Shown: positions 1 to 12,219, counted from the stretch's first letter. The stretch is 64,000 nucleotides of DNA from Schistocerca nitens (GCF_023898315.1 NC_064622.1:179014178-179078177), one strand, 5' to 3'. Numbers and translations are program-made. Notes: generated by a model not told the origin, from the sequence alone.

Positions 1-11
1 CCATTAGTACA

Positions 12-448
12 TGTCGGACCCGCGTGTCGCCACTGTCAGGATCGCAGACCGAGCGCCACCACCACCACAAGGCAGGTCTAGAGAGACGTACGAGCACTCG
101 CCCCAGTTGTACGACGACGTTGCTAGCGACTACACCGACGAAGCCTTTCTCTCATTTGCCGAGAGACAGTTAGAATAGCCTTCAGCTAAGTTAATGGCTA
201 CGACCTAGCAAGGCGCCATTAACCATTTGTAACGTTGCATGTACCTCAAGATAGAGTCTCACTTGTATCATCCAGAATGCTGTATACCAAAGGACAATAT
301 AAAAGTTAAGTGTTCTAGTAGCTACGTTCTTTTCTTTATCACATTCATTACGAATCCTGTTCCAGACTTAACGCCAGACGGCGTGAGTTGACGCGTGCCC
401 TTTCGGCTACTTCACTGTGGACTGGCTGCCTTAACAGTCCACTACACA
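12..448 (+). repeat. Putative long terminal repeat (solo or at the window edge)
   Basis: The stretch begins TG and ends CA. It has a TATA-like AATATAAAAG near 297-306, and its composition differs from the AT-rich flank. I recognise the sequence as resembling an LTR repeated in locust genomes, but no second copy lies in the window and no target duplication can be checked because the left flank is cut by the window edge. No coding sequence follows on either side. It could also be an interspersed repeat of another kind. Confidence 0.45.
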
Positions 449-483
449 ATTCTTCTTTGTTTTTAGACCTACACAAAATAAAA

Positions 484-1189
484 AAAATATAAAGTACAAA
501 GGGTATATGTTGGCGCTAGACCCTAATGCACATTTACAAACATGTGTACTTATATATAACAGTCAGAAACATGTGTTACTTCCCATTCAGGCTGGACATA
601 TGAGCTGTCCAAGTCTTCTTCTGAACTTCTGTCTGATTGAAGAATAATCTCTTCTAAGATGTCCATTTCTCCATCACTGCATGAGACATCAGAAACTATA
701 TCGCTGATATCACTATTTGATTCTCCAGATAGAGGATTATCCTGCAGTAATATTTCAAGCACTTCATCTTCGGAAAGGAGACATTTTCCACTAAATGCAA
801 CACACACAATAGTAGTCTCCACTTGTATGGAACAAATAACTGAACTGTTGGCTTATAAAGTATTGGCAACAATCACACGTTACAACAATATTTACAAGAA
901 TAAAACAAAGGAAATACAGCAACACCTACGGATTCAATGTAGTATTATTGGGTAATAATACCGCAAGAGAGAAATGAGGTCGCATTTAACCCCAATGGTA
1001 TTCAGTGGTTCTCTCTTGATTTTCTGCAAAACTAAATATTTTCAAAAAGTTATATTAATATATTACGAACCCATTACTTAATTCAGGAAAAGTCCGAATT
1101 TTTCATAATTTTTGGGAATAAGAAATAAGGTATATTTTACAGAAAATTACGGCCTGGGGTCATTACAGACCCCACGGTATTAGGAGGGT
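484..1189 (-). mobile_element. piggyBac-like element, 5' end only
   Basis: On the minus strand the element starts with CCCTCCTAATACC next to TTAA (1189-1193), the target used by piggyBac. A short GGGGTC...GACCCC inverted motif follows inside the terminus. A reading frame from 822 down to 550 (90 aa) is acidic and serine rich (DISDIVSDVSCSDGEMD), as is usual for piggyBac transposase N-termini, and it then ends in a stop. The RNase H-like catalytic domain is absent, so this is a dead 5' fragment. The family call rests on terminus, target and acidic N-terminus together; none alone would suffice. Confidence 0.6.
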
Positions 1190-1193
1190 TAAT

Positions 1194-1686
1194 GAATTAT
1201 TTCTAATTAGCGTCCTGGTGCTCCACAGAACTCCACCATCGCCCCTCCACTCATGTATCCTACACTCACGTAGGAGGCCGCATTGTCGAGCTCCTACAAT
1301 ACTGTTACATTATCAGGAAATTGAAGTGCAACCTTCTCCAAGTTTTCCCTCAAATATTCCTCCACTACTGCTTCTGAGGGAGAAGGTCTATAAAAGCATC
1401 CGATGACCATATCTGATCCTCTTCACCTAAATTATTTCGCCTTCATAATATGCTAGTGAGGCTACCTCACTAGATATTATAGTACTGCTTGTGGTTATAG
1501 TCACATGCGCACGATTGGGGTCCTGCCTATATTTACAATATACGTTCCAGTCGAAGTTTAGAAGCTACCTGTTATTAACGTCTGGTTTGAACCAGTTTTC
1601 TCTCCCTAGTTCCATGTGGACATTACTAGCGTTTATAAGCGAGGCTAGTTTTGGGATCTTTCCATCGACACTCCTAAATTTATTAA
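1194..1686. other. Unassigned AT-rich stretch
   Basis: No convincing reading frame, terminal repeat or RNA gene is seen. The short open frames here have no recognisable motif. Confidence 0.4.
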
Positions 1687-2864
1687 TATCACAAAAAAGT
1701 GAAGCACCTGGACGGGGAGGGGCGGGGAGAGGGACGATCTCAAGCCTAATGGGTTGAGAGGATATGTGATGTTGTTGTAGCGATTACAAAATCGAGTTAA
1801 AATTAAAAAGACCTTGGGAGCAAGGGAAACGATGTGAAGTTTAATAGGATGAGTGGATATCTGCTGTTATTGCAGTGATTACAAAATCGAATTAAAATTA
1901 AAAAGACCTTGGCAGTATGAACCCACATTAGTTGGATGTTGCATCCTCTCTGGCCTGAATGCATGCACTGATTCGAGATTCGTTGGAAAATGATTCACGA
2001 GGACGTTGTATCCTCTAATGAGGCAAGCTAGCCCACAACTGTTTTGACTGGTCGTCAATTCGTGGGCACTGGCACTGACACAGAGTTGACGCCCGAGCTG
2101 TTCCCACACGTGTTCTATTGGGAAAGGCATGGGGGATCTTGGTGGCTACAAGAGTACGTTACCACCATGTAGACATTTCACATACATGTGCCATGTTGGG
2201 ACGAGCATTGTCCTGTCGAAAACTGGCACCACCATAGTGTCACACGAGAGGTAGCAGTCTCTACCAGCCTTGGCCTTAAGTCGTGCACGATGGCTCCTCG
2301 TACCATGCAGGTGTAACACTGGAGCGCCTCTCCAAAGCATTGGAAGAATCTGATCTCTCCTCAGGTCGCAATATTACACGCTGACGATAGTCATCTGGGG
2401 TTGTGCAGAACAGCAGTTCAGTGCGATGCTAGGTATCAGCAGTCAATGCTTCCCGGTTACGGAGGCACTCCAAATGCAGCCGTTTATGTAGTGGTGTTAA
2501 CGGCAAGCTGCACTTGGGACGGTACTTCCCTAGTCCGGCTGCTGCTGCAGTGGTGCGGGATGACACAGGGAGTCAGTTACTTGTTCTCGAACGGCAGGTA
2601 CAGGTGTGAAGGCGTTGCAGCGTGCTTGGTGCACAGTAACCCGATCCTCCCGTGTGGCCGGGCGTGGTCGACCGTAACCGTGACCAAGACTATGGCTGCC
2701 CCTCACATTCCCATGCACTGTCACTGCCGAATGTCCCACAAATCTGGATATTACTCTTTTGGGAAAATCATTCGAATAGAGACCCATAAAGTGGCCCATT
2801 TCAAACTAGTTCAGATGCTGATAACGCCGTCTGGCATGAGGACCACTTTTTTTGTCAGGCATAT
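1687..2864 (-). pseudogene. Decayed Tc1-like transposon, minus strand
   Basis: The minus strand encodes the C-terminal part of a Tc1-type transposase: a frame starting at 2130 reads PFPIEHVWEQLGRQL, which is the conserved block around the third catalytic residue (the E of PIEHVW is kept). Further upstream (2799-2146) transposase-like pieces are split among frames by indels. A segment near the left end is duplicated (1757-1814 and 1853-1911, ending AAAAAGACCTTGG). The element directly abuts the TA target of the mariner that starts at 2867. There is no intact gene and it must be inactive. Confidence 0.65.
1757..1911. repeat. Imperfect direct repeat, ~96-bp period
   Basis: Two copies share GATTACAAAATCGA followed by TTAAAATTAAAAAGACC. 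They look like a local duplication of the terminal region of the neighbouring Tc1. Confidence 0.6.
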
Positions 2865-2866
2865 TA

Positions 2867-4742
2867 CAGGGTGGTCCATTGATAGTGACTGGGCCAAATA
2901 TCTCACGAAATAAGCATCAAACGAAAAAACTACAAAGAACGACACTCGTCTAGCCTGACGGAGGAAACCAGATGGCGCTATGGTTGGCCCGCTAGATGGC
3001 GCTGCCATAGGTCAAACGGATATCAACTGCGTTTTTTAAAAATAGGAACCCCCATTTTTATTACATATTTGTGTAGTACGTAAAGAAATATGAATGTTTT
3101 AGTTGGACCACTTTTTTCGCTTTGTGATAGATGGCGCTGTAATAGTCACAAACGTATAAGTACGTGGTATCACGTAACATTCCGCCAGTGCGGACGGTAT
3201 TTGCTTCGTGATACATTACCCGTGTTGCGGAAAAGGTCGATATCGTGTTGATGTATGGCTATTGTGATCAAAATGCCCAACGGGCGTGTGCTATGTATAC
3301 TGCTCGGTATCCTGGACGACATCATCCAAGTGTCCGGACCGTTCGCTGGATAGTTACGTTATTTAAGGAAACAGGAAGTGTTCAGCTACATGTGAAACGT
3401 CAACCACGACCTGCAACAAACGACGATGCCCAAGTAGGTGTTTTAGCTGCTGTCGCGACTAATCCGCACATCAGTAACAGACAAATTGCGCGAGAATCGG
3501 GAATCTCAAAAACGTCGGTGTTGAGAATGCTACATGAACATCGATTGCACCTGTACCATATTTCTATGCACCAGAAATTGCATGGCGACGACTTTGAACG
3601 TCGTGTACAATTCTGCCACTGGGCACAAGAGAAATTACGGGACGATGACAGATTTTTTGCACGCGTTCTATTTAGCGACGAAGCTTTATTCACCAACAGC
3701 CGTAACGTAAACCGGCATAATATGCACTATTGGGCAACGGAAATTCAACGATGGCTGCGACAAGTGGAACATCAGCGACCTTGGTGGGTTAATGTATGGT
3801 GCGGCATTATGGGAGGAAGGATAATTGGCCCCATTTTATCGATGTCATTCTACATGGTGCAATGTATGCTGATTTCCTACGTAAGGTTCTACCGATGTTA
3901 CTACAAGATGTTTCACTGTATGACAGAATGGCGATGTACTTCCAACATGATGTATGTCCGACACACAGCTCGCGTGCGGTTGAAGCGATATTGAATACCA
4001 TATTTCATTACAGGTGGTTTGGTCGTCGAAGCACAATACCATGGCCCGCACGTTCACCGAATCTGACGTACCCGGATTTATTTCTGTGGGGTAAGTTGAA
4101 GGATATTTGCTATCGTGATCCACCGACAACGCCGGACAACATGCGTCAGCGCATTGTCAATGCATGTGTGAACATTACGGAAGGCGAACAACTCGTTATT
4201 GAGAGGAATACCGTTACACGTTTTGCCAAATGCATTGAGGTTGACGGACATCATTTTGAGCATTTATTGCATTAATGTGGTATTTACAGGTAATCACGCT
4301 GTAACAGCATGAGTTCTCAGAAATGATAAGTTCACAATGGTACATGTATCACATTGGAACAACCGTAATAAAATGTTCAACAATACCTACGTTCTGTATT
4401 TTAATTTAAAAAACCTACCTGTTACCAACTGTTCGTCTAAAATTGTGAGCCATATGTTGGTGATTATTACAGCGCCATCTATCACAAAGCGAAAAAAGTG
4501 GTCCAACTAAAACATTCATATTTCTTTACGTACTACACGAATATGTAATAAAAAATGGGGTTCCTATTTAAAAAAAACGCAGTTGACGTCCGTTTGACCT
4601 ATGGCAGCGCCATCTAGCGGGCCAACCATAGCGCCATCTGGTTTTTCCCTTCAAGCTAGACGAGTTTCGTTCTTTGTAGTTTTTTCGTTTGACGCTTATT
4701 TCGTGAGATATTTGGTCCGGTCACGATCAGTGGACCACCCTG
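2867..4742 (+). mobile_element. Mariner-family transposon with ~280-bp terminal inverted repeats (copy A)
   Basis: Both ends carry CAGGGTGGTCCA and are flanked by TA (2865-2866 and 4743-4744). Inverted similarity runs about 280 bp inwards (2867-3148 against 4463-4742), with the phrase GATGGCGCTGTAAT repeated near the inner edge. Total length is 1876 bp, complete end to end. The transposase gene inside is frameshifted. A second, truncated and interrupted copy lies at 41182-43134. Confidence 0.9.
3245..4275 (+). pseudogene. DD41D mariner transposase with one frameshift
   Basis: This was a cut-and-paste DNA transposase. The first frame (3245 to about 3835) contains a helix-turn-helix region (ISNRQIARESGISKTSV) and the first catalytic D in LFSDEALF. 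The reading then has to shift to the frame that ends at 4275, which carries the second D in QHDVCPTH and the third D in YPDLFLWG. I count 41 residues between second and third D, matching the DD41D (rosa-like) class rather than DD34D mariner or DD34E Tc1. The shift is explained by one missing T in a short T run near 3835. The usual SPDLT motif reads SPNLT. Copy B at 41 kb has the same T-run length. Together the frames would give about 340 residues, normal for the family. Confidence 0.85.
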
Positions 4743-4744
4743 TA

Positions 4745-5335
4745 TATTAATATTCTGTTTTTCCGACCTGCCATGACAAGTGTTACCCTCTGTGCTGATG
4801 TTATTCACTTTCTTGAATCATAACGTCACTTATTGGGCCTGTGGAGGTAAGTTCTATCAAAATAAAAAAAAAAACCTCACTTATGCCCGTCACACATTCT
4901 CTTCTACCCTTGTAACCATTTCCTGCGTCTAGTTCACCCCTGACCTATTAAAAGGGTCCTACAATTCTCCACCCGATAGCGGAGATTGAGAATTCCGCAC
5001 CCAACATATTCACATAATCGTCTGCGTCTTTGTTTTAATCCTTCCACTCGTCTCCAAACCTAGGACCGCCAAGTGTTGTGGAAAAAAAAAAAAAAAAAAG
5101 CACGGGAAACCTAAAGTTGAATGGCAGGATGGTGATTAGAAGCTCACTTGCCCGCATTGTGAGTCAGGTGCCTGAAGCACTCGCTTTGTAGTAATATACA
5201 AGGGGTGGCGCAATAGTTTAGCGAAGTGTTTATGGTTTTCCATAACGCGAGTAGCAGGAGCCGCGGAGTTTTGAAGATTTTAGTGTTTTGAACGCTCCAG
5301 AAGGAAAGCAGACGTGTAATAACTTTAGTGAAAAA
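4745..5335. other. Unassigned stretch
   Basis: No coherent coding sequence. There is a poly-A run at about 5082-5099. The stretch lies between the mariner and the fold-back Tc1 and may hold more of the older Tc1 that the mariner abuts, but I cannot show it. Confidence 0.35.
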
Positions 5336-5516
5336 GTTCAGGCAGATACACCCTAAGACAAAAAAACGACACACCACGAAGGAATTACGCGAATGGGATG
5401 GAATTTAGTAGCTGTGACGTACACGCACAGACAAAAAATGTTAAAATTTCATAAAATGTGAATGATTCGTTCAAGAGAAAAAGCTTCACAAATTGAGAAA
5501 GTCAATAACGCATTAG

Positions 5517-5741
5517 TCAAGCTCTGGCCGTTATGCAAGCAGTTACTTGGTTTGGCACTGACTGAAACAGTTGTTGCATGTCCTCCTGAGGGAAATCGTG
5601 GTAAATTCTGTTCAATTGGCGCATTAGATTATCAGAATCTCGAGGTGATTGTACGGCCCTGTGCCATAATGCTCCAAACGCTCTAAATTGGGAGGTGATC
5701 CGGTGATCTTTTAGGCCAAGGCAAGGTTTGATACAGGCCAA
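5517..5741 (-). pseudogene. Tc1 transposase C-terminal fragment (left half of fold-back)
   Basis: The frame holds the C-terminal tail of a Tc1 transposase (DNLMRQLNRIYHDF, then QSVPNQVTACITARA). The helix-turn-helix and the complete DDE triad are absent. It mirrors the plus-strand fragment at 6158-6325. Confidence 0.7.
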
Positions 5742-6157
5742 GACAAGCAGTAGAAACTCTCACCGTGTGCGGGCGGGTATTATCTTGCTGAAATGTAAGC
5801 CCTGGATCGTCTGTCATGAGGGGTTTCAAAACGGGGCGTAGAATATCGTCGACGTACCGCTGTGCTATAACAGTGCCGCGGATGAAACCGAACGGGTCCT
5901 GTTATGAAAAAAAATGGCTCCACAGACCGTCACTCAGCTACTACTACTACTACTACTACACTCCTGGCTGACCAGCCGAACGGCGGTCGACAGTCAGTTC
6001 GGTATCCTACCGCTGTCCTGGGCATCTCCACACAAGTTTTCGCTAGTGATCAGTGCTCAGTTCGAAGCGAGACTCGTCGCTGAAGACAATTCTACTTCAG
6101 TCAATGGGATTCAGGCCGAACACGTGCGGGGATCTTTTCACAACTGAGTACGTTTGG

Positions 6158-6325
6158 AGCATTATGGGCACTGCTCTCCTTCCAAATCGGAATTTTGACG
6201 ATCTAATGCGCCATTTGCACAGAATTTGGCACGGTATTCCCCAGGAGAACATCCAACTACTCTATAAATCAATGTCAAGCCGAATAACTACTTGCGTAAG
6301 GCCTGCAGGTGGACAAACGTGTTAT
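6158..6325 (+). pseudogene. Tc1 transposase C-terminal fragment (right half of fold-back)
   Basis: Plus-strand residues EYVWSIMGTALLP resemble the IEHVWD block that holds the third catalytic residue, followed by LMRHLHRIWHGIPQEN and a C-terminal tail. The upstream D residues are missing because of an internal deletion, so it is inactive. Confidence 0.7.
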
Positions 6326-6495
6326 TGACTTGCTCAATTTGTGAAGCGCTTTCTCTTCAATAAACCATCTAGTTTTTCTAGAATTGTAATGATTCGTTTG
6401 TCAGTACAAGTACATCACATCTACCGATTTCCGTCGCATTTGGGTAATTCCTTCATGATGCGTCGTTTTTCTTTTGTGTTAGAGTATGTCATGAT

Positions 6496-7025
6496 CTGCT
6501 TGTCGGTATTACATAAACATATTTTCATTCGTTTACTATTGTGTTTTACCTCCCACCTGATTTCGTATCGCCTTCATAGAACGCAATATCTTTTTGCTAA
6601 ATGTATTGGCGTCAGCAGAATTCTTCCTAGAGGGCGGGGGTGGGGGGTAAGATTCAAAATTTGTCGGTTTTGATATAACTCTTTCTGTGGGACTGAATCG
6701 TGTCGTGTCCCAAAAACTAAATTTGACAAGAAGTACACAGGACTTACTGGAGCTCAAAATATTGACATTTATCTACTTAGTTTTCGTTAAGACAGATTAC
6801 CTTTGAACAAGATGGTATTTGGTCTACAACTTTGCTTCCGCCGTTTTGCAATAGACGGCAGTAGCGGCAAGTGTGGTTCGGATGGTCAGTCATAGGTGTT
6901 ATACAATAAGCTTAGGCATCTGTAAACATTATGCCATAAAAATATTAGTCGATTTTTGATTGCATCATAAGGTTATTCTCGATTAAGTGCGTCAACTTAC
7001 GAACCCATTTCTCGCCGTCTGCAGG
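6496..7025. other. Unassigned stretch
   Basis: There is a purine/G-rich patch near 6630-6650 but no coding sequence or repeat end that I can recognise. Confidence 0.35.
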
Positions 7026-7044
7026 AAGTTTTAATTTTCTGCTT

Positions 7045-7660
7045 TAAATTTGCGGCTGTGGCTCTTAAAATGCTGGGTAAGACCAATGGTGAGGGAACTA
7101 TTAGTGGAAGAACGTGCAGAGAATGTTTTCAACGCATTAAGAAAGGTGATTTTGATGTCGAAGACCGGCATGGCGGTGGAATACAGAACGTTTTCGTAAC
7201 TACTGAAACAGACGAAGACAGTCACAGGACAACATTATCGAAAGCAACTGATGCGTTCGAGTCCAGCACTGAAACACAAACGGCCAAAATACAGCGATAG
7301 ACACGTAAAGGTAATTTTGCAGCAGGTCAGTGCTCGACCCCATGTCGCACGTCCCGTCAAAATATTCATGGAAATGTTGAAATGAGAAGTCCTATCCCTC
7401 ACGCCGTATTCTCCATACGTTGCTCTCTCTGACTACCTCCTTTTTCGATCAGTGGCATACAGTCTGGCTGACCAGCACTTCCGATCACAAGAACAAGTGC
7501 AAAATTGAATCGATTCATGGATCCCCACAAAAGACGCCCAGTTCTTCCGCCACGGGATTCGTATGCTATCCGAAAGATGGGAGAATGTAGTGGCCAGCGA
7601 TGGGCAATACTATGAATCATAATTTTTTTGTAAGTTTTTCACAATAAAGCCCCGAACTTC
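7045..7660 (+). pseudogene. Mariner transposase remnant with internal deletion
   Basis: The N-terminal mariner motif is seen as CRECFQRIKKGDFDVEDR (about 7112-7165), corresponding to the WF.RFK.GDF..ED block of mariner proteins. Then, in another frame, comes the C-terminal catalytic region: ARPHVARPV, followed by TPYSPYVALSDYLLF (around 7400-7450), matching the YSPDLAPSDYHLF block of DD34D mariners. The central part with the first catalytic D is missing and stops interrupt the rest. Confidence 0.7.
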
Positions 7661-9810
7661 GAGAAAAAACGGAGGACGCAAAGTTGTAGACCTAATAAGT
7701 ATATTCCAGTAGTATATGAGTCAACAATGTCAAGTTACATCCTCATATGATTAAATGTAGTATACCAAAAGAATTGTGAAATAAAGCTAGAAAGTAGTGG
7801 TAAAAATAATTTACTCGTACTTAAGCGGATAATAAGAACTAAAAATCTGAAATAGCAAAAAAATGCAGAGTGGCTGAGAAAATCCTGCTGGATATCAACA
7901 GCAGTGCCACATTAAGTGAAGGAACAGGGAGTAAACTTTTAAAAAAAGTCTTATTCAACTTCGAAGCTATCTTGCTTGCTTCCAAAACTTCACATCTGTT
8001 CATGTTGATCGATATATTGCATTACTTTCATTATATTTTTAGTGTTGACTGGCATAACCGAAGTTGAACAAAAATTGTTTTGAAAGCTTTTTTCTGGTGC
8101 TGATTAGGTAATAGGATTAGATGAATCTGGGAAACCTCCTAAATCCACCACCGAACTGGCGGAATCAGTGTCTAGCAACCTAGGACTGCACCAAGGTATT
8201 CTTGTCTCTCTAGTCTATCACATTACTGTAGCAGGCCATTTGAATTGTGGAATTCGTAACTCTGCGGCTGCATGTGGCGCTGTGATACACTTACAGACTT
8301 TGAGAAGCTCCCAATCCTGGAGAGCACATTGTTTTTCATTTTGAGTTTTCACACTTTTTCCCTCTCTTCTAACGTAGAAAATGGTATTTTCTTTCTTCGA
8401 CTGATGTGTTTGTAATCGTTATAAAGCGGAAGTGCTGTAACAATTATGTCTGAAAGGTCCGCGCTTAGAACTGCGGTTTGGAGTGTTCCCGGTGCTTGGT
8501 TTCTTATTGGAGCTAGAAACATGCGGTGAAAATGTTTTGGTTTAGCGCGGATCAGCGGTCATTTATACAGCCACTCGAACATTTCTCTGATTGTAGCTAT
8601 GTTACAGTATATTAAGTAAAATTTGAACTACGAACCGGAGCTGGCGCTCAGGCAAGCTGTACGAAGCGATTAATTCCTTTTGCAAAAGATTTTAATTGGG
8701 CTGAAATTAAAGCTCAGCTGACGGCAGCATATGTGCAAAAAACACGTTTTTCTATGAGATTTTTGAAGCGTCATGTTTCTCTACTTCAGACTTGTAAGAA
8801 TCGATTCAAACTTCGCATGAAAGTAGACAAATGTGTAAAGTCAAAACGAAATTTTTTATCCATTAATCTGTGTCTGTTGGCGATATACGATGGTTTGTGA
8901 AGTCGAGATACATGTAGCACGTAAAATTCGTTCTTATGAGAACCGAATGCGCAGAAATGATTTAAAGTGCATAAAATTCATAAAAAATGCATTCTTACGA
9001 TAAAACTGAAAACTTGCTTTCAAAAATGTAGCTTCATTCGGATTTTACGTGCAAAAACATGTTTTGTGAGTTTTTTACACACCCCACTTCTATGTTTCAG
9101 ACTTGCGCGACTCAATTCAAATTTTGTAAGAAGGTAGAGAAACACATATAATTAATGGTCGTCCTGTTGTTTTGTGAAAGCTGTACCCGTTGCCACGATA
9201 AAAGTAGCGTGGTTTAAAAGGCAATAAAAAAACTTATACCGTATCAGTTGTCGCCTGAGTCAACAAAAATCTACGTCGGTTGTCAAGCCACAGCGGTCCA
9301 ATGTCAAAATTATGGTAGGGTAAAAGCTGGGAACCAGAATAAAAAAATTCTCCAAACATACAATGTATAATATAGTATGGCTGAAAAACATATGGGCTAC
9401 AGTTAGAAAAGTTTTTCTGGGGGAGATAAAATTTCTTGGGATGGATTTGTCCCTTGGGGAGGGGGGGGGGATGACATCTATTCTATCTCGTTACTGTATC
9501 TGACGTGATCCATTATATTCTATGAGATGCAAGATATGTCAAGATATTTTGATTGAAATGTTTTTGAAGCTACCAGATAAGTCGAAAACTTAGTTCCTTT
9601 CTTTCACATCCCTAACTCTACCCAGGACACATTCGTCTTTCTTGTGCTATGATACGAGCATTTTTCATTTTTGTTAAGTATGGATGTACGCTCCTACAAT
9701 ACAGTAGGGCTGCGTTTTTCCGGATGGTTACACCAGCTCTGTCATGTAAAATTGAATGCAGAGTCAGCAAGCCATATTGACTTTTCTTTTTCTACAGACA
9801 AATAGTAAAC
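7661..9810. other. Unassigned 2.1-kb stretch containing a diverged direct repeat
   Basis: No protein or RNA gene is recognised. Within it, about 8732-8842 and 9050-9160 resemble each other (GTGCAAAAA..CACGTTTT, then CTTCAGACTTG and a TTCAAA motif), a spacing of about 318 bp. A run of G at about 9460-9470 follows. Confidence 0.4.
8732..9160. repeat. Diverged direct repeat, ~318-bp spacing
   Basis: Two ~110-bp segments share an ordered set of short blocks: GTGCAAAAA, a T-rich block, TTTC then CAGACTTG, ATTCAAA, GAA.GTAGA. Similarity is weak and by eye only. Confidence 0.4.
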
Positions 9811-10111
9811 TGCTATTGTGATTCCAGTGTGCGACAAGGGGAGCGGACGACCTTATGGAAATTGGGAACAGATGACTGCCACAGTGTTTGTGATGTGATG
9901 GAAATTGGCGACAGAATCTGTCCTCCAGGGTGTTGGATCGACTCCTTTCTGCAGCTCGGTATAGGCTGAACGAGGAAGCAACAGAAAAAGACTGAAGACG
10001 TTATTTCGGCACGTTTCTGTAAAGGTTTGCATCCAGCTTGACTGCAGATCAGCCCCGAAACCGCAGCCACATCAAGGAAATACTGTAGCAAGGTTTACTG
10101 TGACAACTACG

Positions 10112-11045
10112 AAGACGCAAGTTGCACTCTAAGATTAAAAAAAAAGGCGCACCACGAAGGAATTATCAAAATAGGATGAAAATCGGTGAATGTGATGTAC
10201 ATGTTCAGGTAAACAAATTATTACAATTTCAGAAAAGTTGGATGATTTATTCAAGGGAAAGAGCTTCACAAATTGAGCAAGTCAGTAACGCGTTGGCCTA
10301 CCTCTGGGTCTTATGAAAGAAGTTATTCGGCTTAGCACTGATTCACAGAGTTGTTACATGTCCTACTGAAAGATATCGTGTCAAATTCTGTTCAATTGGG
10401 GCGTTAGATCGTCAAAATCCTGGGATAGTTGTAGGGCCCTGTACCCATAACACTCCAGCGTTAGTTGTGGCGAGACCCGGCGACCTTGCTGGCCAAGGTA
10501 GGGTTTGGCAAGCACGAAGGCAAGCAGTAGAAGCTCTTACCGTGTGTGAGTGAGTTTTATATTGCTAACAGGTAAGCCCTGGATGGCTCGATCATAGGGA
10601 AACACAACGGAGCGTAGAATATTTTCAGCGTACCTCTGTGCTGTAAGGGTGCAGCAGATTACAACAAAAGGTGTCCTGCTATGAAATACAATGGCATCCT
10701 AGACTGTCATTCCTGATTGTCGGGCTGTATTTAGGGCGACAGTCTGGCTGGTATCCAACCACTGTCCAGGATGTCTCCAGACACATCTTCGCCGGTCATT
10801 GGGGCTGAATTGGAAGCAGAACTCATCACTGAAGACAATTCTATTCCAGTCAATGACATTCCAGGCCGAAGAAATGTCTGGAGACGCCCTGCAGAGCGGC
10901 GGGATACCAGCCTTATTGTCGCCCGCCATTACAGCCCGACAGCCAGGGGTGATGGATGGTCTGGGGTGCCATCTGATTTCATAGCAGAACGCCTTTGGCT
11001 ATAATCCGAGGCACTCTTATAGCACATCGGTATGTCGACAATATT
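10112..11045. mobile_element. Fold-back Tc1 derivative, copy 2 (right end truncated)
   Basis: The left end repeats the copy-1 terminus (GCACCACGAAGGAATTA, then GCTTCACAAATTGAG at about 10262). The minus strand from about 10865 downwards encodes the Tc1 catalytic start (WNRIVFSDEFCF and VWRHPGQW). The plus strand from about 10870 encodes the same region again (VWRRPAERRDTS, then IVARHY). The switch point is next to GACAATTCTATTCCAGTCAA, as in copy 1. The right terminal inverted repeat is missing. Inactive. Confidence 0.7.
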
Positions 11046-11640
11046 CTTTCTAAGCCCTTTTGCATCCCTGAAATCTGGCTAAATAAACAATATTCTGCAC
11101 TGCCCTGTCTCCTGAAAATTATTTAAAAATATTCCAATGCCTTAAATTGTTTAAGGCAGTGTCATTTACGATATATTAGCCTATTGTCGTGAGATCCATC
11201 CAGTCCAACACAGAATGAGCGATCTTTCCCGCCACTTTTTTCTGGGAGGAGTGGGATGTTCTCTGGTGGTCGTATTCCTAATTGTGTAAATAAATAAATA
11301 AACAGGGTGAAATTGTTTAAATAAATATTATATTGATCCTCCCAGTCCAGCAGCTCAACACAGACTGAGTGAGTGTCCTGTCATGCCAGGGGTGGATTGG
11401 TGGTGGCGGAAGGGGAGGGAGGTTGTTGGGGAGGGGAAAGGGATGGGTCAGGGATCGGGATTTTATAGAAGGTGATGTGAAAATGGACCCCCATGCTGGT
11501 GGGGGAAAACCTGTGACATCACCAATGGTAGGGGTAATTAATTGATTGATTTAATTTGTTTGAATAATTAATTTGATATCAAAAGCGTACCAGCACCCCT
11601 GTTGCCCTACTACTAGTAATGCACCCAGGAACATCATCAT
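11046..11640. other. Unassigned stretch
   Basis: G-rich sequence at about 11395-11450 and AT-rich flanks; no gene or clear repeat structure is seen. Confidence 0.35.
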
Positions 11641-11649
11641 TTTGGTGGT

Positions 11650-12110
11650 CCAGATGCTATGATGTGTGGAGGTACAATGTTGTATGGAAGTACTAACTTC
11701 CAAATCTTTTAACATGGTACACTCAGCAATGTCATTATGACACTGTACTCGCTTCCCATGTGCTTCTTTTCAGGGTGCAGCCGACCAACTTCATTTTTAT
11801 GGATGACAACGTGTGACCGCATCAAACAGCATAGGGGGAGGAGCTCATGGAACCAGACGATTTTCGGCGAATGGACTGGCCTGCCCGTCCCCCGACTTAA
11901 ATCCCATCGGGCACATGTGGGTTGCATTGGAGAGTAGCACTGCAGCACCTCCTCATGTATCAAGCAGTTGTCAACAGTACTGTTGGAGAAACTGAATGCT
12001 CTACCACAAGAACTCCTTACCAACCTTGCAGCCAGCATGGGAGCACGTTGCAGACCATAGTGATCACACACCCTATTAAGAGCCATATCCCATCTTTTAT
12101 AATGTTCATA
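11650..12110 (+). pseudogene. Tc1-like transposase 3' half
   Basis: Split plus-strand frames contain NFIFMDDN (second catalytic D region, near 11790), a degraded SPDLNPIEHVW equivalent (about 11885-11920), and a C-terminal LPQELLTNLAASM block (about 12000-12035). The N-terminal DNA-binding part and first D are absent. Stops and shifts show it is dead. Confidence 0.65.
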
Positions 12111-12219
12111 GTACCATCATGAATCACGGTGACTTCGGTGTAATTGTTGTCTTTAAATAAAAGTCTCATATCAGTTGGTGTTTTTGCATACTTTCAGTTA
12201 GTTAACTTCTGTACTGTAC

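Larger units (their letters stand above)
5338..6495. mobile_element. Fold-back Tc1 derivative, copy 1
   Basis: Ends are inverted repeats of roughly 150 bp; the clearest part is 5464-5511 against about 6320-6368 (core GCTTCACAAATTGAG). The left half encodes Tc1 transposase C-terminal sequence on the minus strand (frame from 5741: LMRQLNRIYHDFPQED). The right half encodes the same C-terminal region on the plus strand (6053-6328: LMRHLHRIWHGIPQEN). The normal gene is therefore replaced by two opposed half-genes meeting near 6110-6125, next to the FSDES catalytic region. Neither half can make a transposase. Copy 2 at 10.1 kb has the same junction. Confidence 0.75.
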
